Counted from the stretch's first letter, positions 1-11,655 are shown. The stretch is DNA of 64,000 nt from Gigantopelta aegis (GCF_016097555.1 NC_054709.1:28047294-28111293), one strand, 5' to 3'. A program made the numbers and translations. Notes: generated by a model not told the origin, from the letters alone.

Positions 1-94
1 TTAATAAGATGTTTAAAAAATTAAAATTCAAAATTACCAATTTTCTTTTTAATGATGCTAAAATTCCCACGTTCAAAGCCATAGGCATCAAGTT

Positions 95-1530
95 CAGGGG
101 TGCACAAATCGGTTGTCCGCGCACCCGGGACAACCAAAATATGTTGTGGGCAACCATTCGTTGTCAAGACATGTGAAAGGCCACAAACTACACCAACAAC
201 CATCCAGTTCTGAGCTAAAAATTTGGCTAAGCCATTTTCTATCTTCCAATGTGAACAATCGGTTACCTAATCTATCCGACACCTAACATATAATAATAAT
301 ACCAAATATTAACAGGGATCTCGCGAATGGTAATGAGAAGCAGGTGTCATCAAGAATTCAGCATAACAATGTTTGATATTTTTAATAATCACAGTTATTC
401 ATTTTAACGGCAACATGTATGCAAGAAAAGTCTGAAAAATCTGTAGCGTGTTATTTTAACTCTGTAGTCTTTGAGCAAAAGTAATAAAAACGGACCGAAA
501 TTGCGTGTCAGTTTCAATACACATGCTAGTTCAGGGCCAAAGACAAGTAGGCTAGGGCCGAGTTCAGCTAGACCAAGCAAAACAAAAACGTCCGCTAAAC
601 TGGTTTATGCGCTTCACGTTAAACCCAATGTCCACGTAGGGAACCAATCGCATAGTTCGCGAACGTTTGGAAAACGTTCGTTGGCTGTTCTTAGTGTGCA
701 TATAGGTCACGCTTGACAGTCAGCCGAGACTTGCACGTGTCAAAAGACATTGTTGCAGACATTAAACAATACGATTACACGCAAGTAAATCTTGATGTAA
801 ATTTGTGAGAAAAAACCCCACCACCAAATAGTTGTTCGGATCAATGACTACTTAATTGCTATTTCGTTTGTTTATTTCCGTTGTCTTTGTTAATTTCGCA
901 CTCATGCATTTCGCAATCGCGGGAAAGGAACATGCAGTATTTATACAAATTGCGGTTAAAAGTACACTGAATACAATTAGTTAAAAATAATCATGATATT
1001 TGTTAGATAAAATATTATATAAATTTGTTTGACTGTGAGGTGACATCTCAGAAGTTAGCTAGATTTTAAAAAGACCGTAAAATTTGAATTCATTATCTTT
1101 TTAATCAAAACCTTTTGACGTAAATGAATAGTTGTCATAACGTGAAGTCAGCATTCTTAGGCTACATATTTTACAAGCTGAAATCAACAACAAGCATTTA
1201 ACGCGACGCGGAAATCAACAAAATGGCACAAATTACGAAATCATTGGGGTGTGGAATAGATGGGTTATTTTAAAATACAATTAAAAGCAGTTCAAACCAA
1301 AATAAAGATTTTTTTCAGCCTAAATGAAGATAAGCTGTAGATAAATAATGTTAAAAAAGATATAAAACTAAACTGATAAGTAATGATAATAATAAAAACA
1401 TTTTAAATTTCAGTTTCATTTTAAAGACAGTTATATTCATAAAACGTTTTATGAAATATGTGGGCAACCAAAGTTCAGCTACTGGTTGCCCACCGCGCAA
1501 CTATCACAATTTCACATTTGTGCACCCCTG
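95..1530. mobile_element. 1.44-kb non-autonomous DNA transposon, TIR CAGGGGTGCACAAAT
   Basis: The left end CAGGGGTGCACAAAT and right end ATTTGTGCACCCCTG are perfect 15-bp inverted repeats. They are flanked by 10-bp direct copies GCATCAAGTT (85-94) and GCATCAAGTC (1531-1540), nine of ten identical. That target-site length suggests a Mutator-like element. Inside are repeated GGTTGCCCAC/GTGGGCAACC motifs and an 81-codon ORF (471-716) with no recognisable homology. Confidence 0.75.
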
Positions 1531-1679
1531 GCATCAAGTCAAATTTTAGAAATAAAACCCTGAAGTAATCAATTCTTAAATTCGAGTCCTGCCATGAAAA
1601 GGAAAGGAATATTTGTTTAACATTTTAGCACATTGTAAAACTTCATCTGTTTGTATCTAATAAATGTTAATTTCAATAC

Positions 1680-1910
1680 ATTTTAATTTATTTACGGTTA
1701 TATGGCATTGGACATATGGAAGGACCACACAGATAATGAGAGAGGAAAACCGAATGTTGCCACACAATGGGTTACTCTTTCCGTTTAGCAGCAAGGTATC
1801 TTTTATATGCATCATTTCACAGACAAGATAGCACATACCACGGCCTTTGGTATACCAGTTGTGGTGCACTGGCTGGGACGAGAAATAGCCTAATGGGTAT
1901 TCGGGTAATT
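1680..1910 (-). mobile_element. SINE-A fragment
   Basis: Read on the minus strand this is the shared SINE core (GGTATGTGCTATC, CACAGAC box) with the TAACCGTAAATAAA-type tail. The tRNA-like head is missing. Confidence 0.8.
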
Positions 1911-2039
1911 GCGGACACTCTTGGCTTCTACTGTATTTGTCGTAGTTTAATGAACTTGACTGGCTGTTTTTCCTGTCAATGTATATCACAATTAGTCATT
2001 AGATTCTATTTTGTTACCATAAATTATAATAATAATAAG

Positions 2040-2225
2040 AAGTTTGTTTTGTTTAACAACACCACTAGAGCACATTGATTTATTAATCATCGGCTATTGG
2101 ATGTCAAACATATGGTCATTTTGACAGTCACAGAGAGGAAACCCACTACATATTTTTTCATTAGTAGCAAGAGATCTTTTATTATTTATATGCACCATCC
2201 CACAGACAGGTGTCACGGGGATCCT
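2040..2225 (-). mobile_element. SINE-A tail and core fragment
   Basis: It carries the GTGCTCTAGTGGTGTTGTTAAAC-type tail (split by changes), the GATTAATAAATC block and the CACAGACAG core; the head is lost. Confidence 0.8.
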
Positions 2226-3177
2226 ATAATACCCGTAACTGAATAAAACATGTCTATCCAAATATCTCTCCTAACTGTATATCTATTAGATCTCTCTGTA
2301 TCGGGTAGTGTATACCCGAGTAGCTCGGCTCTAGGTATAAACAGAGATAAGATCTTATATAAAGTATAATAAGCACGTTATAGCAGGGGAACTTAATTAA
2401 TACAGGACATTTGGAACTCTGTTTAGCCTAAGCTGACAAATATATTTGCCGCAGTTAATTTTACAACAACAACAACTAATCATTCAGTAACCTTGTAATA
2501 CAGACTTAATCACTAGGTACCTATCACAATATTCTAATAACCTACAGTTGATACAACTAGGTCCTCTAGGATGACTGAAAAGCTTTAATAATTTTAGAAC
2601 AGTGAATTACAATTTACTTAACGTCAGTTTACCGGAAAACACTGTCTAAATAATATTGGTATAATACAGTATTAAAATACCTATAAAATAACATCAATAA
2701 CATCAAGTTTAAAGGTCCACAGAGCAGGCTAATATATATTTTACCAAAGCCAAACGGACGTCAGTTTACCGGTAACCTTCCAATAATATGTTTCTCCCCG
2801 ATATCTCTAAAATCCTATCTATTTATTACAAAAACCGAATATCAACAACAGCGACCAAGACGACATTTTTTACTTAGATGGTCACGACTAGCTGTCGCCA
2901 ACCCCGCCAGGAAAAATCCTATCGTAAAACAGAAACTATCAACAGCGGAGACGACATTACGTTAACTACTGGCCACATGGCCTCCACAACTGGTCTGGGT
3001 GTGTATTAGAGGGTACGGTTGCGCGGAGGTATTATGTAACAAAGCCCACCTGGTCTTAAGTGCATATTGGGAACAGCTCGACCAACATCGCGCAGGGGTA
3101 TTACGTAACCACGCCGCACACGGCCCTCTGAAACAATTAACATCGCCACAGGCAAAAAAAAAAAAAGAGCATGTTCC
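2226..3177. other. Unassigned AT-rich sequence
   Basis: No gene or known repeat family was recognised. ACGTCAGTTTACCGG occurs twice (about 2,620 and 2,758), which suggests an old duplication. Short ORFs at 2,962-3,263 overlap SINE sequence and are not credible. Confidence 0.4.
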
Positions 3178-3265
3178 GTCACAAAAGGATAGCACATACC
3201 ACGGCCTTTGATATACCAGTTGTGGTGCACTGGCTGGAACGAGAAATAGCCCAATGGGCCCACCG
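3178..3265 (-). mobile_element. SINE-A core fragment
   Basis: It contains the AGCACATACCACGGCC, ACCAGTTGTGGTGCACTGG and AAATAGCCCAATGGGCCC blocks of SINE-A; both ends are truncated. Confidence 0.8.
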
Positions 3266-3418
3266 ATGGTAAAATATAATAAAGTAAAAATGGTTAGAGG
3301 AGGCGAAATGTGGTCTGTGGTCTCGTTATCAATTTGCAGACAATAAAATGAAAAGTCTGATGTACGAAAATGGAATGCAGCAGCAGTGTGGTTGAGTTTG
3401 TCCGCATTTTGCCGAACA

Positions 3419-3765
3419 TTTTATTTACGGTCATATGGCATCAGACATATGGTTAAGGACCACACAGATTTTGAGAGGAAACCCACTGTCGCCACTACAT
3501 GGGCTACTCTTTCCGATTAGCAGCAAGGGATTTTTATTTACGCTTCCCACAGGCAGGATAGCACAAACCATGGCCTTTGTTGAACCAGTTATGGATCACT
3601 GGTCGGTGCAAGTGGTTTACACCTACCCACTGAGCCTTGCGGCGCACTCACTCAGGGTTTGGAGTCGGTATCTGGATTAAAAAAACCATGCCTCGACTGG
3701 GATCTGAACCCAGTACCTACCAGCCTGTAGACCGATGGCCTAACCACGACGCCACCGAGGCCGGT
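3419..3765 (-). mobile_element. SINE-B, near full length
   Basis: On the minus strand the tRNA-like head has an A box GTGGCGTCGTGGTTAGGCC and a B box GGGTTCAGATCCC. A body follows (TACCGACTCCAAACCC, CACTGAGTGAGTGCG) and then the shared core and the CGTAAATAAAATG tail. RNA polymerase III promoter boxes are intact. Confidence 0.85.
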
Positions 3766-3949
3766 ACATTTTGCCGAAGTCCGCAACTACCTGAATGTCC
3801 CCTGTATACCATGGTCTTGTTTCACAAGTTGTTTCACTTGCTTTTGGTGTCAAACTTTAATTGTTTCTTCAAACGAGGGAAACGAAGGCAACTTACTTTC
3901 TATCAAGTTTTTTTCAGACACCCCCTCCCCCCTCCACCAACAAACCACC

Positions 3950-4105
3950 AAGGCTGGAGCACATTGATTAATTAATTACTAGAGCACATTGATTAATTAA
4001 CCACTACGGCACACTGGTTAATTAACCTCTAGAGCACGTTGATTAATTAATCATCGGCTACTGGATGTCATCAGAGGAAATCCGCTACATTTTTCCTACT
4101 GGTTA
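3950..4105 (-). repeat. Tandem SINE-tail units of about 28 bp
   Basis: TAGAGCACATTGATTAATTA recurs about four times before one longer SINE tail. The local tandem duplication is limited to the SINE 3' end. Confidence 0.75.
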
Positions 4106-4330
4106 AGTCAGGTCAGAGTGCTTAACGTGCACATTCAGAGCAAGGTGTTGTAGCGCACGCCTGTCCTGGCTTTGGCCGGCTCCTCCGTCCTGGACAGGAA
4201 AGGGGTAGGGTGGGTTGGAGGGGGGACCGCCTGCACTGGCATGTGCAAGGGAGCACCAGCAGTCCAATCAGGGCCGGTAATGGGGAGGGTGATATGGTGC
4301 TATGGAATTTGGAATGTCCCATAGGATTAA
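4106..4330. mobile_element. SINE-C-like dispersed repeat
   Basis: It shares TGTTGTAGCGCACGCCTGTC, CCGGCTCCTCCGTCC, GACATGTGCAAGGGAGCA-like and GTCCCATAGGATTA blocks with 26,545-26,840 and, partly, 63,385-63,480 and 19,877-19,945. No clear tRNA boxes are seen. Confidence 0.65.
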
Positions 4331-4518
4331 GCCAAAGAGAACTGGTGCACAGTTTTTGTGATGGAAATTAGGCGCAATTTTGAATGGTCCATCAAAAAGT
4401 AAAAGGGGAGCTACATATAGTTTTGGAAGATGAGTGTGCCAAGAGTAGCTTGTTAAAAGGACCTAGTTGGTGTGGAAATGTCTCCCTAGGTTGCCCATAG
4501 GGGCTCATAAAAGGGCCT

Positions 4519-5188
4519 GGACCCATATTCACAAAAAAGTGTAAATTTACGTCTACGACTAGCACTTACGTGTGCCGTAGATTTACATTTACGTGCAAGA
4601 AGCACCTTATTCTCAAAGATGGTCGTAAATGTAAACGTAACTTAGTTGGATGTAAATCTACGATTTAACATTCTCACTGGAGTAATTAATAAAAACCCAT
4701 TAGAAACGATGGCTACCGGGTAAATAACAAATGCGCAAAACGCAATTTTGTTTGTCGTCTGCTAACAATAACATAGCGAACAGTGAACCATGGCATTTTG
4801 GTATTGGTAGGGATCCGCGTTTTGGTACGAACTTGAGGACATTTCTTAAAAAGGAAAAGATAACTCAGGAGAAATTGGCCGAGTCGAAAACATCCGTTCG
4901 ATCACGAACAAAAATATGTTCAATCTGTGGGCGTTCGCCATCGCAAACTGCTTCATTTATTGGAAATACTGCTAGTTTCCGTAAATAATAGTAAATAACG
5001 GCGATCGTGCTTGATTTATTATATATACACAACTTACGTGCAGCGTTAGTTGCAACCTGAGGCACTCTTATATTTACGTCCAACTTTACACGTAACTTAC
5101 GTTTTCGTTGTTTTGTGAATAGCTCTTCAGTCGTAGATTTACGTTTACGTGTAAAACTAGGCTTACGATATTTTGTGAATATGGGTCC
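4519..5188. mobile_element. 670-bp MITE-like element, TIR GGACCCATATTCACAAAA
   Basis: The ends are 18-bp inverted repeats. Subterminal TTTACGTCTACG/CGTAGATTTACG motifs recur in both orientations. GGnCC...TTCACAAA ends resemble PIF/Harbinger-type MITEs, as does the smaller element at 6,633-6,752. No clear target duplication. Confidence 0.7.
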
Positions 5189-5199
5189 TGATCTGCATG

Positions 5200-5400
5200 A
5201 CTCCTACTGCAGCAAGGGATCTTTTATATGCACTTTCCCACAGACAGGAAAGCACATACCCCGGCCTTTGACCAGGTGTGGTGCACTGATTGGAATGAGA
5301 AAAAAAACAATCAGTTGAATGGATCCATCGAGGTGGTTCAATCCTGTGACACAAGCACCTCAAAGGAGCACTCAACCGAGCAAGCTAGGCCCTGCCCCCC
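5200..5400 (-). mobile_element. SINE-D fragment
   Basis: On the minus strand this has the tRNA-like head related to TTTAGCTCAGT...GGATCGAACCACCTCG, then GGATCCATTCAACTGATTG and the shared core. The head is degraded. Confidence 0.7.
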
Positions 5401-5554
5401 AGAGAGAAATAATTTCACTAGTGGCTTGGGCTCTAGACTATGTAATATGTTGGATATGGATCCTTTTATTACGTTACCCACGATAATTATACTATTTCTT
5501 ACATATAAAACAAGCCATACATGTATATATAGTAATGGCATGGTTTAAATTTTG

Positions 5555-5825
5555 TTTCTGTTTAATGACAACACTAGAGCACATTGATCTATTAATCATC
5601 GGCTATTGGTAATTCTAACATATAGTCTTAGAAAGGAAACTCACTACAGTTTTCCATTAGTAGCAAGGCATCTTTTATATGCACTATCCCAGACAGGATA
5701 GCACATACCACAGCATTTGCTATAGCCCAATGGGCCTACTGACAAGGATCAATTACAAATGGCAAACCGACTGCCCATCAAGCGAGGGCTTTACCACTGG
5801 GCAACGTCCCATCCCCCTTCAAAAC
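5555..5825 (-). mobile_element. SINE-A, near full length with internal deletion
   Basis: The tail (CTAGAGCACATTGAT), core and tRNA-like head (CCCAGTGGTAAAGCCCTCGC on the minus strand) are all present. The middle is shortened and the B box is damaged. Confidence 0.8.
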
Positions 5826-6146
5826 TAAAATATTACGAAGAAAAATAGTTTTTTGTAAATTGCTATATGACATTCAAAACTACATCGGGAGAGCACAGTC
5901 TTGGAAGTGACTGCAATTTGGTCACACGCATATTTTACTGTTCACTTTCTGATACGCCTGGCATGCTTATAGTATCATATATATTGAGTCTATAAATGAC
6001 AAAACTGCATTTCCATTTGAAAAGGACTTATAGTGAAGTAGATCATAAGAGTCGGAATGTCACGTCCTGGCTTAAATGATTACCATGGAACGGCCCATCA
6101 CTACAATAAATCCTGATGACCCAGTGACTTTTATTGAAAACATTAT

Positions 6147-6319
6147 CACTGGTGTAGGAAGCTGGGGGGGGGATTTGCAAGGGGGGCACGTGACCCCCCA
6201 CTTTTCATGTATTTTGCTTTATATTTGTTTTAAAATAATGTAAAAATGTGTAAAATATTTATACAAAAGTGTGCCCCCCCCCCCCCCACCCCACTTTTTG
6301 GCACCTTCCTATGCCACTG
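6147..6319. mobile_element. MITE, about 173 bp, ends CACTGGTGTAGGAAG / CTTCCTATGCCACTG
   Basis: The terminal inverted repeat is followed inside by G-rich then C-rich runs. A second copy lies at 21,932-22,090. Confidence 0.7.
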
Positions 6320-6632
6320 ATTATAATTGCAAAAGAAAACCTGAACTTATAACTAAACAGAGAAGGAAATAAATTCTATTTTCACATTCATTAGTAAGTT
6401 AAATGAATAATAAAAAAAATTCTACTCCTACTGTGTATACATATATACATGTAATCAATAGTTGCACATGTGACATATTTTCAAAAGCTCGCAAGCACAC
6501 GTGGACCATAGTCGGAAGGGACGCAAAAATTGTGGTTCTTAATTTAAGAAAAGTATTGACTTAATGTGCACACTGCACTAGCGCGAACCACTGATGTCAC
6601 ATTTATCAACAAATGAAGAGACAACACTTCCT

Positions 6633-6752
6633 GGGCCCTAATTCACTAAATGTCTCGCAACTTTGTGATATCGCAGTGTAATATGCTAAAAGACTTGCAA
6701 AGAGGATGCTTTGTTGTCTAGCAGAGCCTAAGAGAGCTTTGTGAATTAGGCC
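6633..6752. mobile_element. 120-bp Harbinger-like MITE
   Basis: GGGCCCTAATTCAC at the left is inverted as GTGAATTAGGCCC at the right. Flanking CCTG on both sides may be the target duplication. A typical Harbinger target would be TWA, so the superfamily is uncertain. Confidence 0.65.
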
Positions 6753-6919
6753 CCTGGTCTGGTAACATAATATACATATATATATAAATAAAATGAGAAA
6801 CATTTTGATAATTGATTTACACCATTTTTTTTTTTATCAGCGAAAAAGCTTGTTTTTTTCCAATACCAATTACAAGGGTTCAGAGACAGAAATTGCCGAA
6901 CATGTAACAAGAACGGAAG

Positions 6920-7232
6920 GAAATGTTTTTTATTTAACGATGCACTCAACACATTTTATTTACAGTTATATGGTGTCGGACATATGATTAAGGACCACAC
7001 AGATATCGACCTCGGGAGAAAACCCGCTGTCACCACTTCATGGGCTACTCTTTTCGATTAGCAGCAAGGGATGTTTTATATGCACCATCTCACAGACAGG
7101 ATAACACATACCACGGCCTTTGATATACCAGTCATGGAGCGAGACATAGCTCAATGGACACACCGATGGGGATCGATCCCAGACCGACCGTGCATCAAGT
7201 GAACACTCTACCACTGGGCTACATCCTGCCAT
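6920..7232 (-). mobile_element. SINE-A2, near full length
   Basis: The minus-strand head includes CCCAGTGGTAGAGTGTTCAC and GGGATCGATCCCC. The core and the long tail through CGTAAATAAAATGTG are all present. Confidence 0.85.
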
Positions 7233-7469
7233 GTAACAAGAATGGAGTGCGCAATTATTTGTTACATGTTACATTGTACGTCAAAAGTGGGTTCTATTTT
7301 TTTAATTTGCTATTTGCTGCGGTATTAATATTAATAACAAATTGAGTGTTATATGCGGCAATGGACTACTATGTAAGTAAATAATATTTGTTTTATTTCT
7401 TTTCGGTTACACGTCATGTTTACTTTAAATAAAACTGCTTGTTCTTAGGTGCGTGACTTTTGATTATTG

Positions 7470-7750
7470 CAGGATATATACACCAATAAACACAACCGCA
7501 GATTTGTAACAATGCAAAATTAAAAATATTTCATCTTACAACATTTATACTGTTATTTTATTTATTATTATTTTAAAATATACGTATAAACACAAATGAA
7601 ATGCATACATGTGTTGGCATTCAGACAATGTTCTGCAGTTACAGTAAGATAGACTGTCCACAAGGCATTTATAAAGTTTACTGTTTGTTATAATCTGGAA
7701 ATGAAGTGCTATCAGATAATCGGTTATACATCCTATTAAAACCAAAATAT
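7470..7750. repeat. Dispersed repeat, inverted copy at 23,625-23,910
   Basis: CAGATTTGTAACAATGCAAA, ACAATGTTCTGCAGTTA and CACAAGGCATTTATAAAG match the reverse complement of 23.6-23.9 kb along about 270 bp. The second copy lies just downstream of Abi. The family is unknown. Confidence 0.75.
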
Positions 7751-8114
7751 TTTAGAGTTGAAAATACGTTAAAATATAGCTTTAAAAAACACCCAACAAT
7801 TTAGATAAGAATATCAATGTTAAGTTTTACATGTACGAGTTAGTCGAAGTAAACCAAAAAAAAAGAAAGAAGTATCTTCATGGTCTGCCCTTGACCGGTG
7901 AAAAGGCCTTACTGTACATAAGAACTGGAAGCTGTTACCTTATTGACTGAAGCATAAAAACGTAGCAAACATCAATAAATAATTAAACGTCTAATCAATA
8001 CCTCGCCTTTCTTAATTAATTTGTAGTATCTACAGGTGTCCATATGGCACACTGCCAATAGTTCAAACAGACAATTGATCAATGTTCGAGAGCTTTACAG
8101 CATTTCTGAATAGG

Positions 8115-8338
8115 GAGTGAACAGCTTGATGCGGTGTCAGTCTGGGATCGATCCCTGTTGGTGGGCCCATTGGGCTATTTCTCGTTCCAGCCAGTGTACC
8201 ATGACTGGTATATCAAAGGCTGTGGTATGTGCTATCCTGTCTGTAGGATAGTGCATATAATAAATCCCTTACTTCCACTGAAAAAAAATGTAGCGGGTTT
8301 CTTCTCTAAGACTTATATGTCAAATTACCAAATGTGAT
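8115..8338 (+). mobile_element. SINE-A fragment (plus)
   Basis: It runs from GATGCGGTGTCAGTCTGGG and GGATCGATCCC through the core to ATATGTCAAATTACCAAATG. The A box and tail end are missing. Confidence 0.8.
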
Positions 8339-8430
8339 TTAGATTAAAATGTGATATTTTAACAATTTTGTGATACAAAATCCTGGATCCATTCTGACCA
8401 GGATTCTCCATCGATGTAAGGTATAGAACG

Positions 8431-8535
8431 AAGAAGGAAGGAAATGTTTTATTTAACGATGCACTCAACACATTTTATGTTCGGTTATATGGCGTTGGAC
8501 ATATGGTTAAGGACCACACAGATATTGAGATAAAG
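8431..8535 (-). mobile_element. SINE-A2 tail fragment
   Basis: It has the GCACTCAACACATTTTATG and ATATGGTTAAGGACCACACA tail blocks only, interrupted before the core. Confidence 0.75.
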
Positions 8536-8559
8536 TAAGAATGGTTAGAGGATGGAAAG

Positions 8560-8885
8560 AAAGAAATGTTTTATATAACGACACACTCAACACATTTTAT
8601 TGTACGGTTATATGGTGTTGGACATATGGTTAAGGACCACACAGATATTGAGAAAGGAAACCCGCTGTCACCACTTCATGGGCTACTCTTTTCGATTAGC
8701 AGCAAGGCTTCTTTTATATGCAATATCCCACAGACAGGATAGTACATACCACAGCCTTTGATATACCAGTCGTGGTACACTGGCTGGAACGAGAAATAGC
8801 CCAATGGGCCCACCGGCGGGGATCGATCCCCAACCAACCGTGCATCAAGCGAGCGCTTTACCACTGGGCTACGTCTCTCCCCATG
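8560..8885 (-). mobile_element. SINE-A2, full length
   Basis: The minus strand carries the complete head (CCCAGTGGTAAAGCGCTCGC; GGGGATCGATCCCC), core and tail. It is one of the best-preserved copies here. Confidence 0.88.
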
Positions 8886-8939
8886 TAAGGTATAGAGATC
8901 ACTAGACAATTAAACCAAATTAAGTAGTATAGTTGTTAA

Positions 8940-9290
8940 AGAGACATACCCTAGTTTCAACCCGTGAAAATTAACACTAAGTTTAGTTAGTCTACAGACC
9001 TGTAACACATTTGGATAAAGTTACAATTGAGTGAAACATGAGTCTGTGACTTTGAAATGGTGAAATACCTTCTAAAAATAGACTAAAACTTCTCAGATGC
9101 AGTGCGTTTTTTAAAATATGTAAAATGTATTTTGTGATATTAAAAACACCAGGATGACCAAAAACACTTCGAATGTACGGAAATTGATAATCTAAATAAT
9201 AAAATCTATGTAAAGTATGATTTAAGTTATTAAAAATGGTAATAATAGTCAAACAAATGCGTTAGTGTTTAAAAACTAGGGTATGTCCCT
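8940..9290. mobile_element. MITE with TTAA target site, TIR AGAGACATACCCTAGTTT
   Basis: The inverted ends AGAGACATACCCTAGTTT and AAACTAGGGTATGTCCCT are flanked by TTAA on both sides, as for piggyBac or Kolobok elements. It is related to the element at 59,748-60,527. Confidence 0.85.
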
Positions 9291-9451
9291 TTAATCAAGT
9301 TTAAAATGTATTAGCAACTGTCACTAATATAGGGCTTGAAACTGGTCATATGTATTTTTAATATTACAACAATTCTAAATTACAATTACATGTAAGTTTG
9401 TCCAATGTGGGTGCACCCCCCACCCCCACCCCCGCCCAATATAAAATCACA

Positions 9452-9456
<5 letters not shown>

Positions 9457-9538
<82 letters not shown>
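9457..9538. repeat. (GA)n microsatellite
   Basis: An almost perfect GA run of about 80 bp follows a short C-rich stretch. Confidence 0.97.
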
Positions 9539-9541
<3 letters not shown>

Positions 9542-9879
9542 AGAGAGGGAAGGGGAGAAATGACAACACATATGTATTAAGCTATTGAATCTAACCTACT
9601 GGGATCCGATTCCAGCACTTACAGTTCATTTACTATTACATTAGTAAAGATAGTTTAGTTACATTACGCCTAACTATAACTATTTGGGTACGGGCCATAT
9701 ATTTTGTTGTCATCATCACTGATGGCATGCTTTCAAATCACAAACCGTAACGTTATGCAATTATTTTGTAATGTCATTCTCGGCTTGTACCACACAGTGG
9801 AACCAGTTAAATGTTACTTGTCATGACTATCGTTAAAGACAAAATGACCAGATCAAAATGTGTTTAAAAATGATTTTAT

Positions 9880-10330
9880 GATCGAATGACAGCGCTTAAT
9901 CGCATTTGCACTTCGCCGGGCTCACTTAAGCGTGACCTGACGAAGAAAACGTGCACGGGAACGTCGCGTGCAAAACGGTCGCTCGTGCAGAACAGTCGAA
10001 TAGTCAAACTTTTCATTGCGCAACTATCGTAACTGACAAGATAAAAACCAGATACTCACCAAAACTACCAGAAGCGAGAAGCTCAACGTGCACACAGCCA
10101 CCATGATGCCACGTTTGTGTTGACAAGTTTCACGCATGCGCCGTTTTGTAGCTCGCGTTGACCTCTTGCCATTCATGCGAAAATATTGGGGCTAATTCAG
10201 TGGGGGGTGACATGTGGGTAGGTCGGCACACGTGGAGATTCGCGAGTAGTTCGCGAGCAGTATTAAAGATCTATATCTATCCTTGACGTGTGACGTGTAT
10301 TAAGGCCTAGACCGACGTGGCGACCTGGAA
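9880..10330. promoter_or_regulatory. CpG-rich unique patch, candidate promoter
   Basis: CG dinucleotides are dense here (for example CGTCGCGTGC, GGTCGCTCGTGC, TTCGCGAGTAGTTCGCGAGC), unlike the AT-rich flanks. The patch surrounds the candidate first exon at 10,060-10,176. No repeat family member is recognised in it. Confidence 0.35.
10060..10176 (-). CDS. Candidate first coding exon, signal-anchor N-terminus
   Basis: On the minus strand, an ORF from ATG (10,176-10,174) is preceded in frame by TAG. It reads 39 codons to an exact GTGAGTATC donor, phase 0. Basic residues at the start (KRSTRATKRRMRE) are followed by a hydrophobic run (MVAVCTLSFSLLVVL). This fits a type II signal anchor or a signal peptide; internal ATGs at M14 and M25 are alternative starts. 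The surrounding 9.88-10.32 kb is CpG-richer than its neighbours, as expected for a promoter-proximal exon. I found no partner exon between here and position 1, so the gene would have an intron over 10 kb. Function is unknown; it could be chance. Confidence 0.35.
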
Positions 10331-10529
10331 TAACGGGAGATGACAGCTAGTGATAATAGAAAAAATCAAAAAACAAATTCAAAAACAAATCTCATAAATT
10401 ATACATAGGATCTTGCCTTTGTTTGAAGCTTCGATCTTGTGTTTCATAGTATTCAAGTTTAATGCAAAACTAAAACAAACAAAAACAAACAAACACTTAG
10501 ACGTTACTGTGTTTGTTCAGGAAAGCGGT

Positions 10530-10740
10530 TAGCGGGCGGGGGGGGGGGGGGGGGGGTCATTAAGCTGTGCTCTAAATAAAAAGATATCATATTCAGGCCC
10601 ATAGGAACGATATCGTGTGTTTGTGGAGACACAGTCTCTAGTGCTTAACAGGCGCGACGGAGCGGGGTGGGGGTGGGGGGGTGGGGGGGGGGGGGGGGGG
10701 GGGGGTGGGGTGGGGGGTGGGGGGGGGGTCGAGTACTCCG
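10530..10740. repeat. Poly-G tracts
   Basis: Two long G runs (about 10,538-10,557 and 10,670-10,730) create spurious proline-rich ORFs on the minus strand and are potential G-quadruplex formers. Their length in the assembly is unreliable. Confidence 0.9.
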
Positions 10741-10815
10741 ACTGAAAGAGAGCTAGACGGAGTGTATAACCTTCCAAATGTCCGTCTAGCTCTCTTACAG
10801 TCAATAATACTCGGG
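10728..10815. mobile_element. Short palindromic element
   Basis: ACTGAAAGAGAGCTAGACGG is inverted as CCGTCTAGCTCTCTTACAGT. A related half-copy occurs near 52,290-52,355. GAGTACT/ACTCGGG motifs flank it and recur to 11,190. Confidence 0.6.
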
Positions 10816-11264
10816 CTAGGGGGTGGGTGACTCTAGTAGGGTCTCCACAAGTATTCGAGTACTCGGGCACGGGTCGAGTCTGGCAAGATTCAAGTCCGTT
10901 CACAGCTAGACTCGATCGAGTACCTGTGCAAGGATTTAATAATGTTTTTAAAACTTCATTTTGCCATATGCTTACGTTATATAGGGCTATTAGATGAAAT
11001 ATGAAGGGAAAACAAAAGTCGAATCTGTGGAATGCAATACAATGACATGATTTGGCATTCATGTTCAGCGCTGGAATTAAGATGCATAATGCTGTTTCAT
11101 TGTATTCCTTAGTCTCATTATCATCTAGTGTAAGTATCGGGTACTCGGGTCCGGGTCGAGTTTGACACTCGAGTAGACCTACTCCAGTCCAGTATTTTGG
11201 ACCTAGGCTTTAGCCCCTCCACTAATTCTGAATCAAAAGTATTATTGGTAGTAAATTTTAAAGA

Positions 11265-11655
11265 AAGAAAGAAAGAAATGATTTATTTAACGACGCACTC
11301 AACACATGTTATTTACGGTTAAATAGCGTCAGACATATGGTTAAGGACCACACAGATTTGGAGAGGAAACCCGCTGTCGCCACATAGGCTACTCTTTTAC
11401 GACCGGCAGCAAGGGATCTTTTATTTGCGCTTCTCACAGGCAGGATAGCACAAACCATGGCCTTTGTTGAACCAGTTATGGATCACTGGTCGGTGCAAGT
11501 GGTTTACACCTACCCATTGAGCCTTGCGGAGCACTCACTCAGGGTTCGGAGTCGGTATCTGAATTAAAAATCCCATGCCTCGATTGGGATCCGAACCCAG
11601 TACCTACAAGCCTGTAGACCGATGGCCTAACCACGACGCCACCGATGCCGGTTAA
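11265..11655 (-). mobile_element. SINE-B, full length
   Basis: The head has A and B boxes (GTGGCGTCGTGGTTAGGCC; GGGTTCGGATCCC) and is followed by the body, core and AAATAAATCATTTCTTTC tail, on the minus strand. Confidence 0.88.

Noticed and set aside
471..716. 81-codon ORF inside the 1.44-kb transposon
   Set aside because: Low-complexity Ser/Lys/Pro composition, no transposase motif, no splice or regulatory context.
3700..3765. tRNA gene candidates at SINE heads (also 11,590, 16,570, 20,470, 45,300, 62,460, 63,000, 63,600)
   Set aside because: A and B boxes are present, but the sequences do not form proper acceptor and anticodon stems and are fused to SINE bodies repeated across the window.
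10529..11062. 177-codon proline-rich ORF
   Set aside because: The proline run comes from poly-G tracts; the remainder shows no motif and crosses palindromic repeats.
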